Below, piece after piece: positions 1 through 9,383 of a stretch of DNA of 35,018 bases. This DNA comes from Atopostipes sp964624875. Its GTDB lineage: Bacteria; Bacillota; Bacilli; Lactobacillales; Carnobacteriaceae_A. The stretch covers positions 1 to 35,018 of the forward strand of contig CAZUZA010000011.1 of assembly GCA_964624875.1 (NCBI GenBank), in the 5' to 3' direction. How positions within the stretch are numbered: the first letter of the stretch is position 1; each line of letters opens with the position of its first letter. Both the position numbers and the translations under genes were made by a program. The notes beneath the pieces are model-generated. The model had not been told where the DNA came from and searched no databases. It saw only the letters and a program-made list of their open reading frames with translations.

Positions 1-5
1 TCGAT

Positions 6-35
6 AAAATCAGGGACCTGATTTTTCCTTTTATC
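6..35 (+). terminator. Rho-independent terminator of an upstream gene outside the window
   Basis: An 8-bp stem (6-13 pairing with 18-25) closes a GGAC loop and runs into a T-rich tract (22-35). It probably ends a plus-strand transcript from before the window. The stem is AT-rich and symmetrical enough that it could also work from the other side. Confidence 0.55.
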
Positions 36-125
36 CCTCAAATAACTTTAGACAGCAGAAAACTTCTCTTAGTGTCATCTAATTTCATTTTTCATGACAA
101 TAAGATCAAATCTACAAAACGCCAT

Positions 126-166
126 AAAAACAAAAAAACTCGCTGAAGGAAAATCCTCAGCGAGTT
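126..166 (-). terminator. Terminator of the lactonase gene
   Basis: A perfect 10-bp stem (137-146 with 157-166) has a 10-nt loop. On the minus strand it is followed by a run of seven T and a further T-rich stretch. It lies just past the stop codon of the minus-strand lactonase gene. Confidence 0.9.
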
Positions 167-179
167 GTATGTTATTATG

Positions 180-1211
180 TTAGAAGTGTGCGACACAAAC
201 AACTTCTGGACCTTCAACATCTTTTTGTAAAAGTGTTAATGTACCATCTGTTTGCTCTCTTTCGAATAGCGTTAAATTATCTGAATTTTGATGGCCAACG
301 ACTAAATATTTTTGATCAGGTGTTAAGTTGAAATCACGAGGGATATCTCCCTCAGTAGGCGTGTGGCTTACTACGGATAATTGTCCTTCATCGTCTGTCT
401 TCAAAGCAACAATGGAATTGTGCCCACGGTTTGATGCATAGACGTAATTGCCATCTTCTGAGATACGAATAGCTGCACCACTATTTGTTTCTGTAAAATC
501 TTCTGGAATAGTAGATAGCGTTTGAACGACTTCAAACTCCCCCGTGTCTGTATCATATTTTAATACAAGCACTTCACTACTTAGCTCACCGAATAAATAA
601 GCAACATCTAATGTAGGGTGGAAGACTAAGTGACGTGGTCCTGTACCAGCTTCTACTTCTAATGTCGCGACTTCTGTTAGCTCGCCTTCATCACTAATGT
701 CATAAGTATAAACTTTGTCTGTTCCAAGATCACAAGCTACCATATACTTACCGTCTGGTGTTAAGTCACTATAGTGGGCATGAGGCGCATCTTGGTTTTC
801 GTGAACAGAGTTTCCAGAGTGGGCAACAGTATCTGTTAATTTCAAGTTTCCTTCTGTATCTGTTTTATATACAGAAACCTCACCATTATGGTAGTTTGCA
901 GTATAAACAAATTGACGTTCTTCATCTAAAGCCACATAACATGGTGCAGCACCTTCAGTAAGTACTGTAACCATACGCTCATATTCACTGTCATCATTTT
1001 TAACTAAGGTGACTAGACCACCTTGATTATTTTCGCTAATGATGGCGTAAATAATTTTTTTGTCAGCTGTCGTAGTAACATAAGTAGGGTTACCTACTTT
1101 TGCGACTAAGTTTAAGTTTTCAAGTTTGTTCGTTTCTGTGTTTAGATTTACACTATATACACCTTCACTTACACGTCTAGTGTACGTACCTAATAACAAT
1201 TGCGTTGTCAT
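180..1211 (-). CDS. Beta-propeller lactonase family protein (6-phosphogluconolactonase-like)
   Basis: The 343-residue protein has the length and repeat pattern of the cytoplasmic seven-bladed lactonases (PF10282, YkgB/Pgl group). It starts LLLGTYTRR, and blades recur with motifs such as DLTPDGKYMVACDLGTDKVY near residue 150, HPTLDVAYLFGELSSEV near 200, and RISEDGNYVYASNRG near 255. The family includes enzymes that hydrolyse 6-phosphogluconolactone to 6-phosphogluconate in the oxidative pentose phosphate pathway; other family members act on other lactones, so the substrate is inferred. There is no signal peptide. The start is supported by GGGAGGA about 8 nt upstream. The gene is a single transcription unit with its own promoter and terminator, divergent from the TetR gene. 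Confidence 0.85.
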   Translation of the reverse strand: MTTQLLLGTYTRRVSEGVYSVNLNTETNKLENLNLVAKVGNPTYVTTTADKKIIYAIISENNQGGLVTLVKNDDSEYERMVTVLTEGAAPCYVALDEERQFVYTANYHNGEVSVYKTDTEGNLKLTDTVAHSGNSVHENQDAPHAHYSDLTPDGKYMVACDLGTDKVYTYDISDEGELTEVATLEVEAGTGPRHLVFHPTLDVAYLFGELSSEVLVLKYDTDTGEFEVVQTLSTIPEDFTETNSGAAIRISEDGNYVYASNRGHNSIVALKTDDEGQLSVVSHTPTEGDIPRDFNLTPDQKYLVVGHQNSDNLTLFEREQTDGTLTLLQKDVEGPEVVCVAHF

Positions 1212-1243
1212 TTTATCGTCCTCCCAATTTTTTATACATATTT

Positions 1244-1273
1244 AGTATACCAAATATTCTTTTTAACTGTTAA
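1244..1273 (-). promoter_or_regulatory. SigA-type promoter of the lactonase gene
   Basis: Read on the minus strand, TTAACA (1268-1273) and TATACT (1244-1249) are separated by 18 nt. They lie 33-62 nt upstream of the start codon. Confidence 0.6.
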
Positions 1274-1366
1274 TTTAAACGTTACTGATTTGGAACTTAA
1301 ACACGGACCCGATTTTATTACTCACCAACATTTCACCGAAAAAAACAGGGCTTAAATCCCTGGCGT

Positions 1367-1395
1367 TTGCTTTAAGTATTTTCATTGGCTATAAT
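1367..1395 (+). promoter_or_regulatory. SigA-type promoter of the tetR-ABC exporter operon
   Basis: TTGCTT (1367-1372) and a perfect TATAAT (1390-1395) are spaced by exactly 17 nt, about 48 nt before the TetR start. Any TetR operator probably overlaps here, but I see no convincing palindrome at the promoter. Confidence 0.75.
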
Positions 1396-1442
1396 TATAC
1401 AATGCACAGATTTGTTAATTTGAATAGAGATGGGGGAATAAA

Positions 1443-2069
1443 ATGGTATCATTAACATTTCAAAATTTAAAACCTGAAAAGAAAGAGACTATTATAGAGG
1501 CAGCATTAGAGGAGTTTTCAATGTATGCTTTTAGTGAAGCATCTATTACGAGTATTGTGAAGAAAGCAGGAATTTCTAGAGGAAGTTTCTACCAATACTT
1601 TGGGAATAAAGAGAATTTATATCGCTATTTAGTTCAGTATTTATATTTAAAGCATAGAGGAGATTTGCTGCAAATATTAATTGATAATTCTGGGCGATTA
1701 TATGAGGCCCTCGTAGAGTTTTATGATTCTTATATCGATGAAATAGTCCATTCGAAATATTTTGCGTTTTACAAAAACACATTTCTTTATGTAAACCATC
1801 ATCTGATTGGAATCGATGGTATTTTTAGTCTGAATAACCCTTCTTCAGATAGAGAAGAGCAACAAGTCCAATTTACGAAATTGATTAATATGGATGACTT
1901 AAAAACAGACTCAAAGAAGGAAGCATTAGAATATATTTACTTTATTGTAAATACAATCCACCATATGATTATTGATGGGTTTATTAATGAACTTGAACTT
2001 GAGCAGATTAAAAAGAGAAGTTTCCGAGCAGTAGATTGGATGTATCATGGTATTGAAAATGATTTATAG
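1443..2069 (+). CDS. TetR/AcrR family transcriptional regulator
   Basis: The 208-residue protein has an N-terminal TetR DNA-binding domain. Residues about 10-60 include the helix-turn-helix signature ITSIVKKAGISRGSFYQYFGNKENLY. The rest is a divergent all-helical ligand-binding and dimer domain with no recognisable ligand class. It lies 26 nt upstream of a two-gene multidrug-type ABC exporter and shares its promoter. By analogy with other TetR-exporter pairs it probably represses this operon, including itself, until a toxic ligand binds. The start has a GGGGG-type ribosome binding site. The link to the exporter is inference from gene order. Confidence 0.88.
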   Translation: MVSLTFQNLKPEKKETIIEAALEEFSMYAFSEASITSIVKKAGISRGSFYQYFGNKENLYRYLVQYLYLKHRGDLLQILIDNSGRLYEALVEFYDSYIDEIVHSKYFAFYKNTFLYVNHHLIGIDGIFSLNNPSSDREEQQVQFTKLINMDDLKTDSKKEALEYIYFIVNTIHHMIIDGFINELELEQIKKRSFRAVDWMYHGIENDL

Positions 2070-2095
2070 GAAGTAAAAAGGAAGAAGATGATAGG

Positions 2096-3820
2096 ATGAA
2101 GAGAATATTTCAACTAATCAGTCCACGCAGATTTGTGTGGCTATTCGTGTTTTTAGTGATTCAAGCAGGTGCAATTTTGTTAATACCTACAATTTCTGCT
2201 GACATTATTGATAACGGAGTAGCATTAGGAGATATTGATTATATTGTGAAATATGGTGCGATAATGGTTGGTGTGGCAATAGTTGGTTTTATAGCAGCTT
2301 TGTTAAACGTTTATTTTGCAGCAACCGAATCGCAAAAAATTGGATCGAAATTGAGAGATGGCTTATTTGAAAAAATTATGTATTTTTCAAACGAAGAAAT
2401 CGACCGTTATGGAACATCAACGCTGATGACTCGTACAACAAGTGATGTGTTACAGATTCAGCAATTTATGATGTTTGTTTTAAGAATGATGATTATTGAC
2501 CCACTGCGAATTTTATTTGCAGCGATTTTAGCTTACATGCGTGAACCACAATTAACATTTATCTTTTTAATTGTGGTTCCGATATTATTAGTTTTAGTGA
2601 CTCTTATTTTAAGAAAGGTTAGTCCAATGTTCCGTTCATTACAACGTAAGACAGACCGAATTAACCGTGTATTCCGTGAAGGTCTGACAGGAATTCGAGT
2701 CATTCGTGCATTTAAACGAGAAGACTACGAAGAAGAACGATTTGATAATGCGAACGAAGACTATAAAGATACTTCATTAGCTGCTCACGTCTACATGGCC
2801 TCGTTAATGCCTCTTATGATCTTACTTACAAGTGCTACTTCTATTTTGATTATTTATTTTGGTTCTCAATATATTAGTATAGGTGAAATGCAAGTAGGGA
2901 ACTTAATTGCCTTTACGTCATATGCAATGAACATTTTAATGGGAGTTATGATGTTAGCATCAATTATCACAATGATGCCACGTGTACAAGTAGCAATTGA
3001 ACGTGTTTTTGAAATTATTGATACGAAAAATCAGATCAATAACCCCGCTCATGCGGTCGAAGTGGGTAAAGATTCAGATGAAATTACGTTAGCGTTCGAG
3101 AACGTGGATTTCCGTTACCCTGGAGCCGAAAAATTAGCATTAGAAAATATTAACTTCTCAATGAAACAAGGTGAACGCCTAGCGATTATTGGTGGTACAG
3201 GTGCTGGTAAAAGTACGTTGGCTTCATTAATTTTACGACTATATGATATTGAAAATGGCTCAATTCGTATTAATGATGTCGATATTCGCCATTACAAACA
3301 AGAACATTTACGTAAGTTAATCGGTTTTGCGACACAAGAAGCTTTATTATTCTCGGGCACAATCCGTGAAAACTTAACGTATGGAAATGCCGATGCTTCA
3401 GATGATGCATTATGGCATGCCCTGAAAATAGCTCAAGGAGACGACTTTGTCTCTGAATTATCAGGTGGCTTAGACTCTCGTGTTGAACAAGGTGGGGCAA
3501 ACTTCTCTGGTGGACAACGTCAACGTTTAAGTATTACTAGAGCATTAGTAACAGATGCGAAAGTATTAGTGTTTGATGACTCGTTCTCTGCACTAGACTT
3601 CAAGACAGATGCAAACTTAAGAAGAGCTTTAAAACCTGAAACATTAGATAAAGCTGTCTTAATTATTGCACAGCGAATTAGTTCGGTTATTGATGCAGAT
3701 GAAATTTTAGTACTTGATCATGGGAAACTCGTTGGTAAAGGTACTCACGAAGAACTAAAAGCAACAAATGACGTTTACCAAGAGATTATCGAATCACAAA
3801 TGAGAGGAGAAGATATTTAA
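2096..3820 (+). CDS. ABC exporter half-transporter, subunit with degenerate ATP site
   Basis: At 574 residues this is a half-size type IV exporter: six membrane helices (about 1-310) then a nucleotide-binding domain. Walker A is GGTGAGKS (366-373) and the signature is intact (SGGQ, 471-474). The catalytic Glu after Walker B is replaced by Asp (VLVFDD, D495) and the H-loop His by Gln (IAQRIS, Q526). These substitutions mark the non-catalytic half of heterodimeric exporters such as BmrC, LmrC and EfrA. It shares one base with the next gene (TAATG), implying translational coupling. The likely role is efflux of drugs or lipophilic compounds; the substrate is unknown. Confidence 0.9.
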   Translation: MKRIFQLISPRRFVWLFVFLVIQAGAILLIPTISADIIDNGVALGDIDYIVKYGAIMVGVAIVGFIAALLNVYFAATESQKIGSKLRDGLFEKIMYFSNEEIDRYGTSTLMTRTTSDVLQIQQFMMFVLRMMIIDPLRILFAAILAYMREPQLTFIFLIVVPILLVLVTLILRKVSPMFRSLQRKTDRINRVFREGLTGIRVIRAFKREDYEEERFDNANEDYKDTSLAAHVYMASLMPLMILLTSATSILIIYFGSQYISIGEMQVGNLIAFTSYAMNILMGVMMLASIITMMPRVQVAIERVFEIIDTKNQINNPAHAVEVGKDSDEITLAFENVDFRYPGAEKLALENINFSMKQGERLAIIGGTGAGKSTLASLILRLYDIENGSIRINDVDIRHYKQEHLRKLIGFATQEALLFSGTIRENLTYGNADASDDALWHALKIAQGDDFVSELSGGLDSRVEQGGANFSGGQRQRLSITRALVTDAKVLVFDDSFSALDFKTDANLRRALKPETLDKAVLIIAQRISSVIDADEILVLDHGKLVGKGTHEELKATNDVYQEIIESQMRGEDI

Positions 3821-5670
3821 TGGCTAGAAATCAAAATTCTTCTCAAGTTAAAAATAGAAAAGCAAAAAACTTCTGGGGAACGGTAGCACGCTTAATTAAG
3901 TATATGTCTACACGTTTTTGGGCTTTGGCTGTTACAATAATTTTTGCAATTGGTGCAGCATTAATTTCAGCTTTTACACCAAGTATTATTGGACGAGCAA
4001 CAACTATTATCTATGATGGTGTAGTGGAAGGAATGGCTCTTAGAGAAGCAGGTGAAATCGTTGAGGTCTTCCCAATTGATTTTGAAGCAATCCAAAATAT
4101 CATTTCGTTACTAATCGTGCTTTACTTGCTCCAAGGAGTCTTTCGATATGTTCAAGGATATGTTACAGGAGTTATTGCACAAAGAACGGTTTACGATATG
4201 CGTAAAGACCTGAAAGAAAAATTAGGTCGACTACCAATCGAATATTTTGATACGAATTCAGTTGGAGATATTATGTCTCGTGCCGTGAACGATGTAGAGC
4301 AAGTCTCTGGAACACTCCAACAGTCACTGATGCAGTTTATTTTAGCTGTTGTGACGTTTATTACCGTATTGTTCGCGATGCTGTCACTAGATGTTCGAAT
4401 GTCACTTATTGTTATTGGTAGCGTAGGCTTGAGTGCGATATTTATCGCAATTACAGCGCCAAAAGCACAAAAACAATTCGCCATTCAACAAAAAACAGTT
4501 GGAAAATTAAACGACCGTGTAGAGGAAGTTTACTCAGGACACACGATTGTTCGAACATATAACCGTGAAGAAGAAGAAATTAGTCGTTTAAAAGCACATA
4601 GTGATGAATTATATGAAGCTTCTTGGAAAGCACAGTTCTTCTCAGGAATTATGCAACCAGCCGTTAACTTTGCTCGTGACTTGGGAATTTTCGGAATCAC
4701 TATTTATGGTGGTTTTGGTGTGTTAAATGGAACAGTACCGTTAGGAAACGTTCAGGCGTTCATACAATACGTAAACCGTTTCTCACAACCCATTCGTCAA
4801 GTTGCACAGCTATCAAACAATATTCAAGTAACGATTGCAGCATGTGAGCGTATCTTTGAAACATTAGATGAAGCTGAAATGCAAGAAATCAATGCGAACG
4901 TTGAAGAAAAGCCGAACTCTCCATATATTATTGAATTCGAGCACGTTCAGTTTGGTTATGGTGATGACGAGTTATTAATGACAGACTTTAACTTGCAAGT
5001 AAATCCTGGTGAAATGATTGCGGTTGTAGGCCCAACGGGTGCAGGTAAATCTACACTGATTAACTTACTCGAACGCTTTTACGATGTAAGTGGTGGAAGT
5101 ATCCGATATAGAGGTACAGATGTCCGTGACTTTACTCGTGATGAGTTAAGAGAAAAGATCTCGATGGTATTACAACAAACGTGGTTATTTAACGGCACGA
5201 TATGGGATAACATTGCTTATGGAAATCCAGATGCAACAGATAATGACATTTTACGCGCATCGAAAGCAGCGCACGTTGATGAATTCGTTAGGAGATTGCC
5301 ACAAGGTTATGATACGATCTTAAACGAGGAATCTACGAATATTTCACAAGGACAAAAGCAATTGGTTACGATTGCCCGTGCCTTTTTAGCGGATCCGGAA
5401 ATTCTAATTTTAGATGAGGCGACTTCTTCAGTCGATACACGAACAGAAGTCCTTATTCAAAATGCGATGGAAAACATTTTGGAAAATCGTACAAGTTTTG
5501 TTGTTGCGCACAGATTGTCAACGATTCGTGACGCCGATAAAATTATTGTGATGGACCAAGGAGAAGTTATCGAAACAGGAACGCATGACGAGTTAATTGA
5601 ATTAGACGGCTTCTATGCAGACTTGTATAATGCACAGTTTGCAGAACCCGATGAGTTAGCGTTTATTTAG
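3820..5670 (+). CDS. ABC exporter half-transporter, partner subunit with catalytic ATP site
   Basis: At 616 residues this is a six-helix exporter plus nucleotide-binding domain. Walker A is GPTGAGKS (404-411), Walker B is ILILDE (528-533) with the catalytic Glu intact, and the H-loop has His564 (VAHRLS). Its signature is altered to ISQGQ (508-512) in place of LSGGQ. Together with the preceding subunit this gives one working ATP site (this Walker A/B with the partner's SGGQ) and one degenerate site, the BmrD/LmrD/EfrB arrangement. About 25 extra residues (GVVEGMALREAGEIVEVFPI) lie between the first two helices, probably extracytoplasmic. The gene ends the tetR operon at a strong terminator. 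Confidence 0.9.
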   Translation: MARNQNSSQVKNRKAKNFWGTVARLIKYMSTRFWALAVTIIFAIGAALISAFTPSIIGRATTIIYDGVVEGMALREAGEIVEVFPIDFEAIQNIISLLIVLYLLQGVFRYVQGYVTGVIAQRTVYDMRKDLKEKLGRLPIEYFDTNSVGDIMSRAVNDVEQVSGTLQQSLMQFILAVVTFITVLFAMLSLDVRMSLIVIGSVGLSAIFIAITAPKAQKQFAIQQKTVGKLNDRVEEVYSGHTIVRTYNREEEEISRLKAHSDELYEASWKAQFFSGIMQPAVNFARDLGIFGITIYGGFGVLNGTVPLGNVQAFIQYVNRFSQPIRQVAQLSNNIQVTIAACERIFETLDEAEMQEINANVEEKPNSPYIIEFEHVQFGYGDDELLMTDFNLQVNPGEMIAVVGPTGAGKSTLINLLERFYDVSGGSIRYRGTDVRDFTRDELREKISMVLQQTWLFNGTIWDNIAYGNPDATDNDILRASKAAHVDEFVRRLPQGYDTILNEESTNISQGQKQLVTIARAFLADPEILILDEATSSVDTRTEVLIQNAMENILENRTSFVVAHRLSTIRDADKIIVMDQGEVIETGTHDELIELDGFYADLYNAQFAEPDELAFI

Positions 5671-5680
5671 ATGATTTAGG

Positions 5681-5717
5681 AGCAGCTTTACTTTTAGGAG
5701 TAAAAGCTGCTTTTATT
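5681..5717 (+). terminator. Terminator of the tetR-ABC exporter operon
   Basis: An AGCAGCTTT/AAAGCTGCT-type stem (5681-5692 with 5699-5711, one bulge) is followed by TTTTATT. It starts 10 nt after the stop codon. Confidence 0.85.
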
Positions 5718-5770
5718 ATGATTAAAATCAATAGAAAACTGTTTCATTTCGTTATATTTGACAGCTTGTC

Positions 5771-5799
5771 TTGTACTTTTTGAATTCATTCGTTATAAT
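5771..5799 (+). promoter_or_regulatory. SigA-type promoter of the tdk-prfA-prmC-sua5 operon
   Basis: TTGTAC (5771-5776) and TATAAT (5794-5799) are 17 nt apart, 60 nt before the tdk start. Confidence 0.65.
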
Positions 5800-5859
5800 T
5801 TTTAAGGACTAAGCATATTATAAATAAGATATATATTAGCATGTTGAAAGGTGAACAGG

Positions 5860-6444
5860 ATGGCACAATTATATTTTCGATACGGTGCAATGAATAGTGG
5901 GAAGTCAATCGAACTTCTAAAAGTTGCGTATAATTATGAAGAACAAAATAAAGCAGTGAGACTTTATACAAGTGACGTAGACAATCGCGACGGTGTGGGG
6001 ATGATCTCTAGTCGTACAGGTATGAGTAGAGAAGCAACGCCAATCACAGAAGAATCAAATATCTTTGAAGAAGTAAAAAATGCAGATGAAAAAATTTGGT
6101 GTGTGCTCGTAGATGAAGCGCAATTTTTAACAAAGAATCATATTCTACAATTAACACAAATTGCGGATGAGCTGGATATTCCTGTTATGGCTTTCGGCTT
6201 AAAGAATGATTTCATGAACAATTTATTTGAAGGTTCAAAGTACTTATTACTTTATTCAGAAAAAATTGAAGAAATCAAAACAATTTGCTGGTACTGTGGC
6301 AAGAAAGCAATCATGAACTTGCGCTTAAATGACGGCAAACCTGTGTATGAAGGTGAACAAATCCAAATTGGTGGAAATGAAAGTTACTACCCGGTATGTA
6401 GATACCACTATTTTCACCCTGATATAGAAAAAGGAAGAGAATAA
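5860..6444 (+). CDS. tdk: Thymidine kinase
   Basis: The 194-residue protein phosphorylates thymidine to dTMP with ATP in the cytoplasm (pyrimidine salvage). It has the type II thymidine kinase layout: P-loop GAMNSGKS (9-16), the DEAQ motif with the catalytic Glu at 86, and a zinc lasso with CWYC (143, 146) and CRYH (180, 183). The ATG at 5860 is preferred over an in-frame GTG at 5851, because the AAAGGTG ribosome binding site sits 6-7 nt upstream of the ATG and overlaps the GTG. It is first in a tight operon with prfA (1-nt gap), a common arrangement in Lactobacillales. Confidence 0.96.
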   Translation: MAQLYFRYGAMNSGKSIELLKVAYNYEEQNKAVRLYTSDVDNRDGVGMISSRTGMSREATPITEESNIFEEVKNADEKIWCVLVDEAQFLTKNHILQLTQIADELDIPVMAFGLKNDFMNNLFEGSKYLLLYSEKIEEIKTICWYCGKKAIMNLRLNDGKPVYEGEQIQIGGNESYYPVCRYHYFHPDIEKGRE

Positions 6445-6445
6445 T

Positions 6446-7516
6446 ATGGATATATTTGAACAATTAGAGAACGTACAAATTCGTTATGATGAAATTAATT
6501 CGATGTTAAGTGATCCTGAAATTGTGAAAGATTCGAATAAATTAACCGAATTAAGTAAAGAAGAAGGCGATCTTCGTGAAACTGTTCAGGAATTTCAAAA
6601 GTACAAAGCGATTAAAGAAGAGCTAGAAAGTACAGAAGAATTACTGAATGAAGATTTAGACCCTGAAATGAAAGAATTGGCTCAAATGGAACGTGATGAG
6701 CTAAAAGAACAAAAAGAAGTTTTAGAAGAAGAATTAAAAATCTTACTCATACCTAAAGATGAAAATGACAATAAAAACGTCATTATGGAAATTCGTGGTG
6801 CAGCAGGTGGAGACGAAGCACAACTATTTGCAGCCGACCTATTTTCAATGTATCAAAAATATGCCGATAACAATGGTTGGAAAACAGAAATACTTGAGTC
6901 GTCATCTACAGGTGTCGGTGGTTTCAAAGAAATTGTTTTCCAAATTAACGGAAAAGGCGTTTACGGAAAATTAAAATACGAAAATGGCGCACACCGTGTT
7001 CAACGTGTACCAGAAACAGAATCACAAGGGCGCGTTCATACATCCACTTCAACGGTTGTTGTTATGCCGGAATTGGAAGATATTGAATATGAAATCGACC
7101 AAGCAGATATTCGTGTGGATATTTATCGTGCCAGTGGGGCAGGTGGACAGCACGTTAACATGACGGACTCTGCAGTTCGTATGACACATATTCCAACAGG
7201 TATTGTTGTTGCGATGCAGGATGAGCGTTCACAGTTAAAAAACCGTGAAAAAGCCATCAAAATCCTTCGTGCTCGTGTCTTCGACTTTTATGAAAGAGAA
7301 GCACAAGCTGAAATTGATGCTGAGCGTAAATCGGCAATCGGTACGGGAGACCGTTCAGAGCGTATACGTACGTATAACTACCCACAAGGACGCGTGACGG
7401 ATCACCGTATTAACTTAACGTTGCATAAATTAGAGCAAATCTTAGGCGGCGATTTAGATGAAATCATTGAAGAGTTAACCTTACAAGACCAAGCAAGTAA
7501 ATTGGAGCATTTGTAA
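6446..7516 (+). CDS. prfA: Peptide chain release factor 1
   Basis: The 356-residue protein ends translation at UAA and UAG codons by triggering peptidyl-tRNA hydrolysis on the ribosome. It has the standard bacterial RF1 length. The GGQ tripeptide sits at 233-235 within SGAGGQHVN, followed by the conserved RSERIRTYNYPQGRVTDHR region. A coiled-coil-like helical domain 1 occupies about residues 1-110. It lies between tdk and prmC, whose product methylates the GGQ glutamine. Gaps to both neighbours are 1 nt, so the genes are almost certainly co-translated. Confidence 0.98.
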   Translation: MDIFEQLENVQIRYDEINSMLSDPEIVKDSNKLTELSKEEGDLRETVQEFQKYKAIKEELESTEELLNEDLDPEMKELAQMERDELKEQKEVLEEELKILLIPKDENDNKNVIMEIRGAAGGDEAQLFAADLFSMYQKYADNNGWKTEILESSSTGVGGFKEIVFQINGKGVYGKLKYENGAHRVQRVPETESQGRVHTSTSTVVVMPELEDIEYEIDQADIRVDIYRASGAGGQHVNMTDSAVRMTHIPTGIVVAMQDERSQLKNREKAIKILRARVFDFYEREAQAEIDAERKSAIGTGDRSERIRTYNYPQGRVTDHRINLTLHKLEQILGGDLDEIIEELTLQDQASKLEHL

Positions 7517-7517
7517 G

Positions 7518-8372
7518 ATGACTTTTGAAGAAAAGCAAACAATAACTTATCAGGAAGTCCTACAACGGGCTTCTTCTTTTTTGGTCGAGAACAAATTAGA
7601 AGCAATGGTGGCTGAATGGCTCTTGCGCGAACGGTTGGCTTGGACTAAAACAGATTTAGTCATGAATTATCGCAAGGAAATGCCAGTGGACCAACAAAAG
7701 CAATTCAAACAAGATATCGATGCCTTTTTATCGGGTAAACCTGTGCAACAAATTATTGGGCATGAATGGTTCTTTGATCGCAAATTTATGGTTGAAGCGT
7801 CGACATTGATTCCTAGACCGGAAACAGAAGAGTGGTTGTATAAGGTTTTAGAGACATTACCAAAAGACCCCTTAACTGTTTTAGATATTGGTACGGGAAC
7901 AGGGATTATTGGAATTACGCATAAACTAGAACGGCCACAAGACATAGTGACAGCAACGGATATTAGTGCAGAAGCGCTAGCTGTTGCCCAAAAGAACGCC
8001 GAGCAATTAGCAGCGGCTGTTGACTATAAACTAGGAGATTTATTTGAACCTATAAACAATCAAAAGTATGACGTCATTCTTTCAAATCCACCTTATATTA
8101 GCCAAGATGAACGCAAGGTGATGGATCAATCGGTTTTAGATTTTGAGCCAGAGTTAGCTTTGTTTGCTGAAAAAGATGGCTTAGAGATTTATTACCGTCT
8201 AGCTAATGACTTGCAAAAGCATTTAAATTCTGGTGGTTGTGCTTTTTTTGAAATTGGTTATAAACAAGGAACAAGTGTTATCAAAATATTTAAAGAGCAA
8301 CTGCCAACTGCTAAAATAGAATTATGGCAAGATTTCAGTGGCTTAGACCGTGTAATCGCTATTTATACTTAA
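7518..8372 (+). CDS. prmC: Release factor glutamine methyltransferase
   Basis: The 284-residue protein is a class I SAM-dependent methyltransferase that modifies the glutamine of the GGQ motif in release factors. An N-terminal helical domain (about 1-90) binds the release factor. The SAM-binding motif VLDIGTGTGIIGI follows near residue 115, and the catalytic NPPY at 190-193 hydrogen bonds the glutamine amide. The usual family motif has a second Gly-Ser-Gly-like turn where this protein has TGIIGITHKLE, a mild divergence. It is directly downstream of its substrate gene prfA. Confidence 0.95.
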   Translation: MTFEEKQTITYQEVLQRASSFLVENKLEAMVAEWLLRERLAWTKTDLVMNYRKEMPVDQQKQFKQDIDAFLSGKPVQQIIGHEWFFDRKFMVEASTLIPRPETEEWLYKVLETLPKDPLTVLDIGTGTGIIGITHKLERPQDIVTATDISAEALAVAQKNAEQLAAAVDYKLGDLFEPINNQKYDVILSNPPYISQDERKVMDQSVLDFEPELALFAEKDGLEIYYRLANDLQKHLNSGGCAFFEIGYKQGTSVIKIFKEQLPTAKIELWQDFSGLDRVIAIYT

Positions 8373-8390
8373 AGTGAAAGTGTGAAGACA

Positions 8391-9383
8391 ATGGATACAA
8401 AAATTCTAAACGTGAATGAAATAGATACAGCCGCTGAACTGATTCGTAAAGGAGAGCTTGTCGCTTTTCCAACGGATACGGTTTATGGCCTTGCCGCGGA
8501 TGCTACGAATGAAGAGGCTGTTCAAGATATATTTCGGGCAAAAGGTCGTCCAACAAATCGTCCAATTAACGTACTCGTAGCAAATCATAAAGATATTTAT
8601 AATTATGCCACAGATGTCCCAGATGAAGCTTATGCCTTAGTGAAAGCTTTTTGGCCAGGACCATTTACGATTATTTTAAAAGACGCAGGCAAATTAGCTT
8701 CACCGATTACTGCTGGAAAGCAAACTGTAGGGATGCGCATGCCGGACTTAAAAGTAGCACGAGATTTTATTGAAAAAAGTGGGGTCCCTTTAGCAACACC
8801 AAGTGCGAATTCATCGGGTAGACCGAGTACGACACTTGCTTCACACGTTATCGATGACTTAAATGGTAAAATATCGGCAATCATTGATGGAGGTGAAACG
8901 CCTTATGGGATTGAATCAACGATTCTAGACTATTCGAACCCCGACCACCCACTACTTCTACGCCCAGGTAACATTTCACAAGAAGCCATTGAAGCGATTA
9001 TCCAAAAGCCAGTCTTTATGTCGGAATCGAGAACGGATGCTTCTGCCAAAGAGACGGAAAAACATTATGAGCCACTCGTTCCTGTTTATATTGTGACTTC
9101 GGATTGGAATGAGGTTATTCAAAAGTTCCAAGATGATCAGATTAAGATTGGTTTACTTGCGAGTGATGATTTAATAGCTTTATACAAAGATAAAGTCGAG
9201 TCCTATTTTTCGCTAGGAGCCAAAGGCGATGTTGCGGCGGCGAATAAAAAGATATTCCAAGGTTTGCGCGAATTAGAACAGTCAGAAGCTGCGATTATAT
9301 TAGCGAATCCGTATCCAAATGAAGGGATCGGTATCCCTTATATGAATCGTTTAAAGAACGCAGCCAGTCATAAAATGATATAA
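8391..9383 (+). CDS. ywlC: L-threonylcarbamoyladenylate synthase (Sua5/YwlC type)
   Basis: The 330-residue protein makes threonylcarbamoyl-AMP from threonine, bicarbonate and ATP, the first step of the tRNA t6A37 modification. An N-terminal YrdC domain (about 1-200) includes AFPTDTVYGLAAD, KGRPTNRPINVLV, GMRMPD and the LLRPGNIS segment. A C-terminal Sua5 domain follows, so this is the long Sua5 form rather than the short TsaC form. I chose the ATG at 8391; an in-frame GTG at 8382 is also possible, and neither has a strong ribosome binding site. It ends the tdk-prfA-prmC operon, the usual position in Firmicutes. Confidence 0.93.
   Translation: MDTKILNVNEIDTAAELIRKGELVAFPTDTVYGLAADATNEEAVQDIFRAKGRPTNRPINVLVANHKDIYNYATDVPDEAYALVKAFWPGPFTIILKDAGKLASPITAGKQTVGMRMPDLKVARDFIEKSGVPLATPSANSSGRPSTTLASHVIDDLNGKISAIIDGGETPYGIESTILDYSNPDHPLLLRPGNISQEAIEAIIQKPVFMSESRTDASAKETEKHYEPLVPVYIVTSDWNEVIQKFQDDQIKIGLLASDDLIALYKDKVESYFSLGAKGDVAAANKKIFQGLRELEQSEAAIILANPYPNEGIGIPYMNRLKNAASHKMI

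Noticed and set aside
1345..1363. CAGGG...CCCTG hairpin with an adjacent A-run upstream of tetR
   Set aside because: Would act as a minus-strand terminator, but no minus-strand gene lies upstream of it; the stem is only 5 bp and the promoter follows directly.
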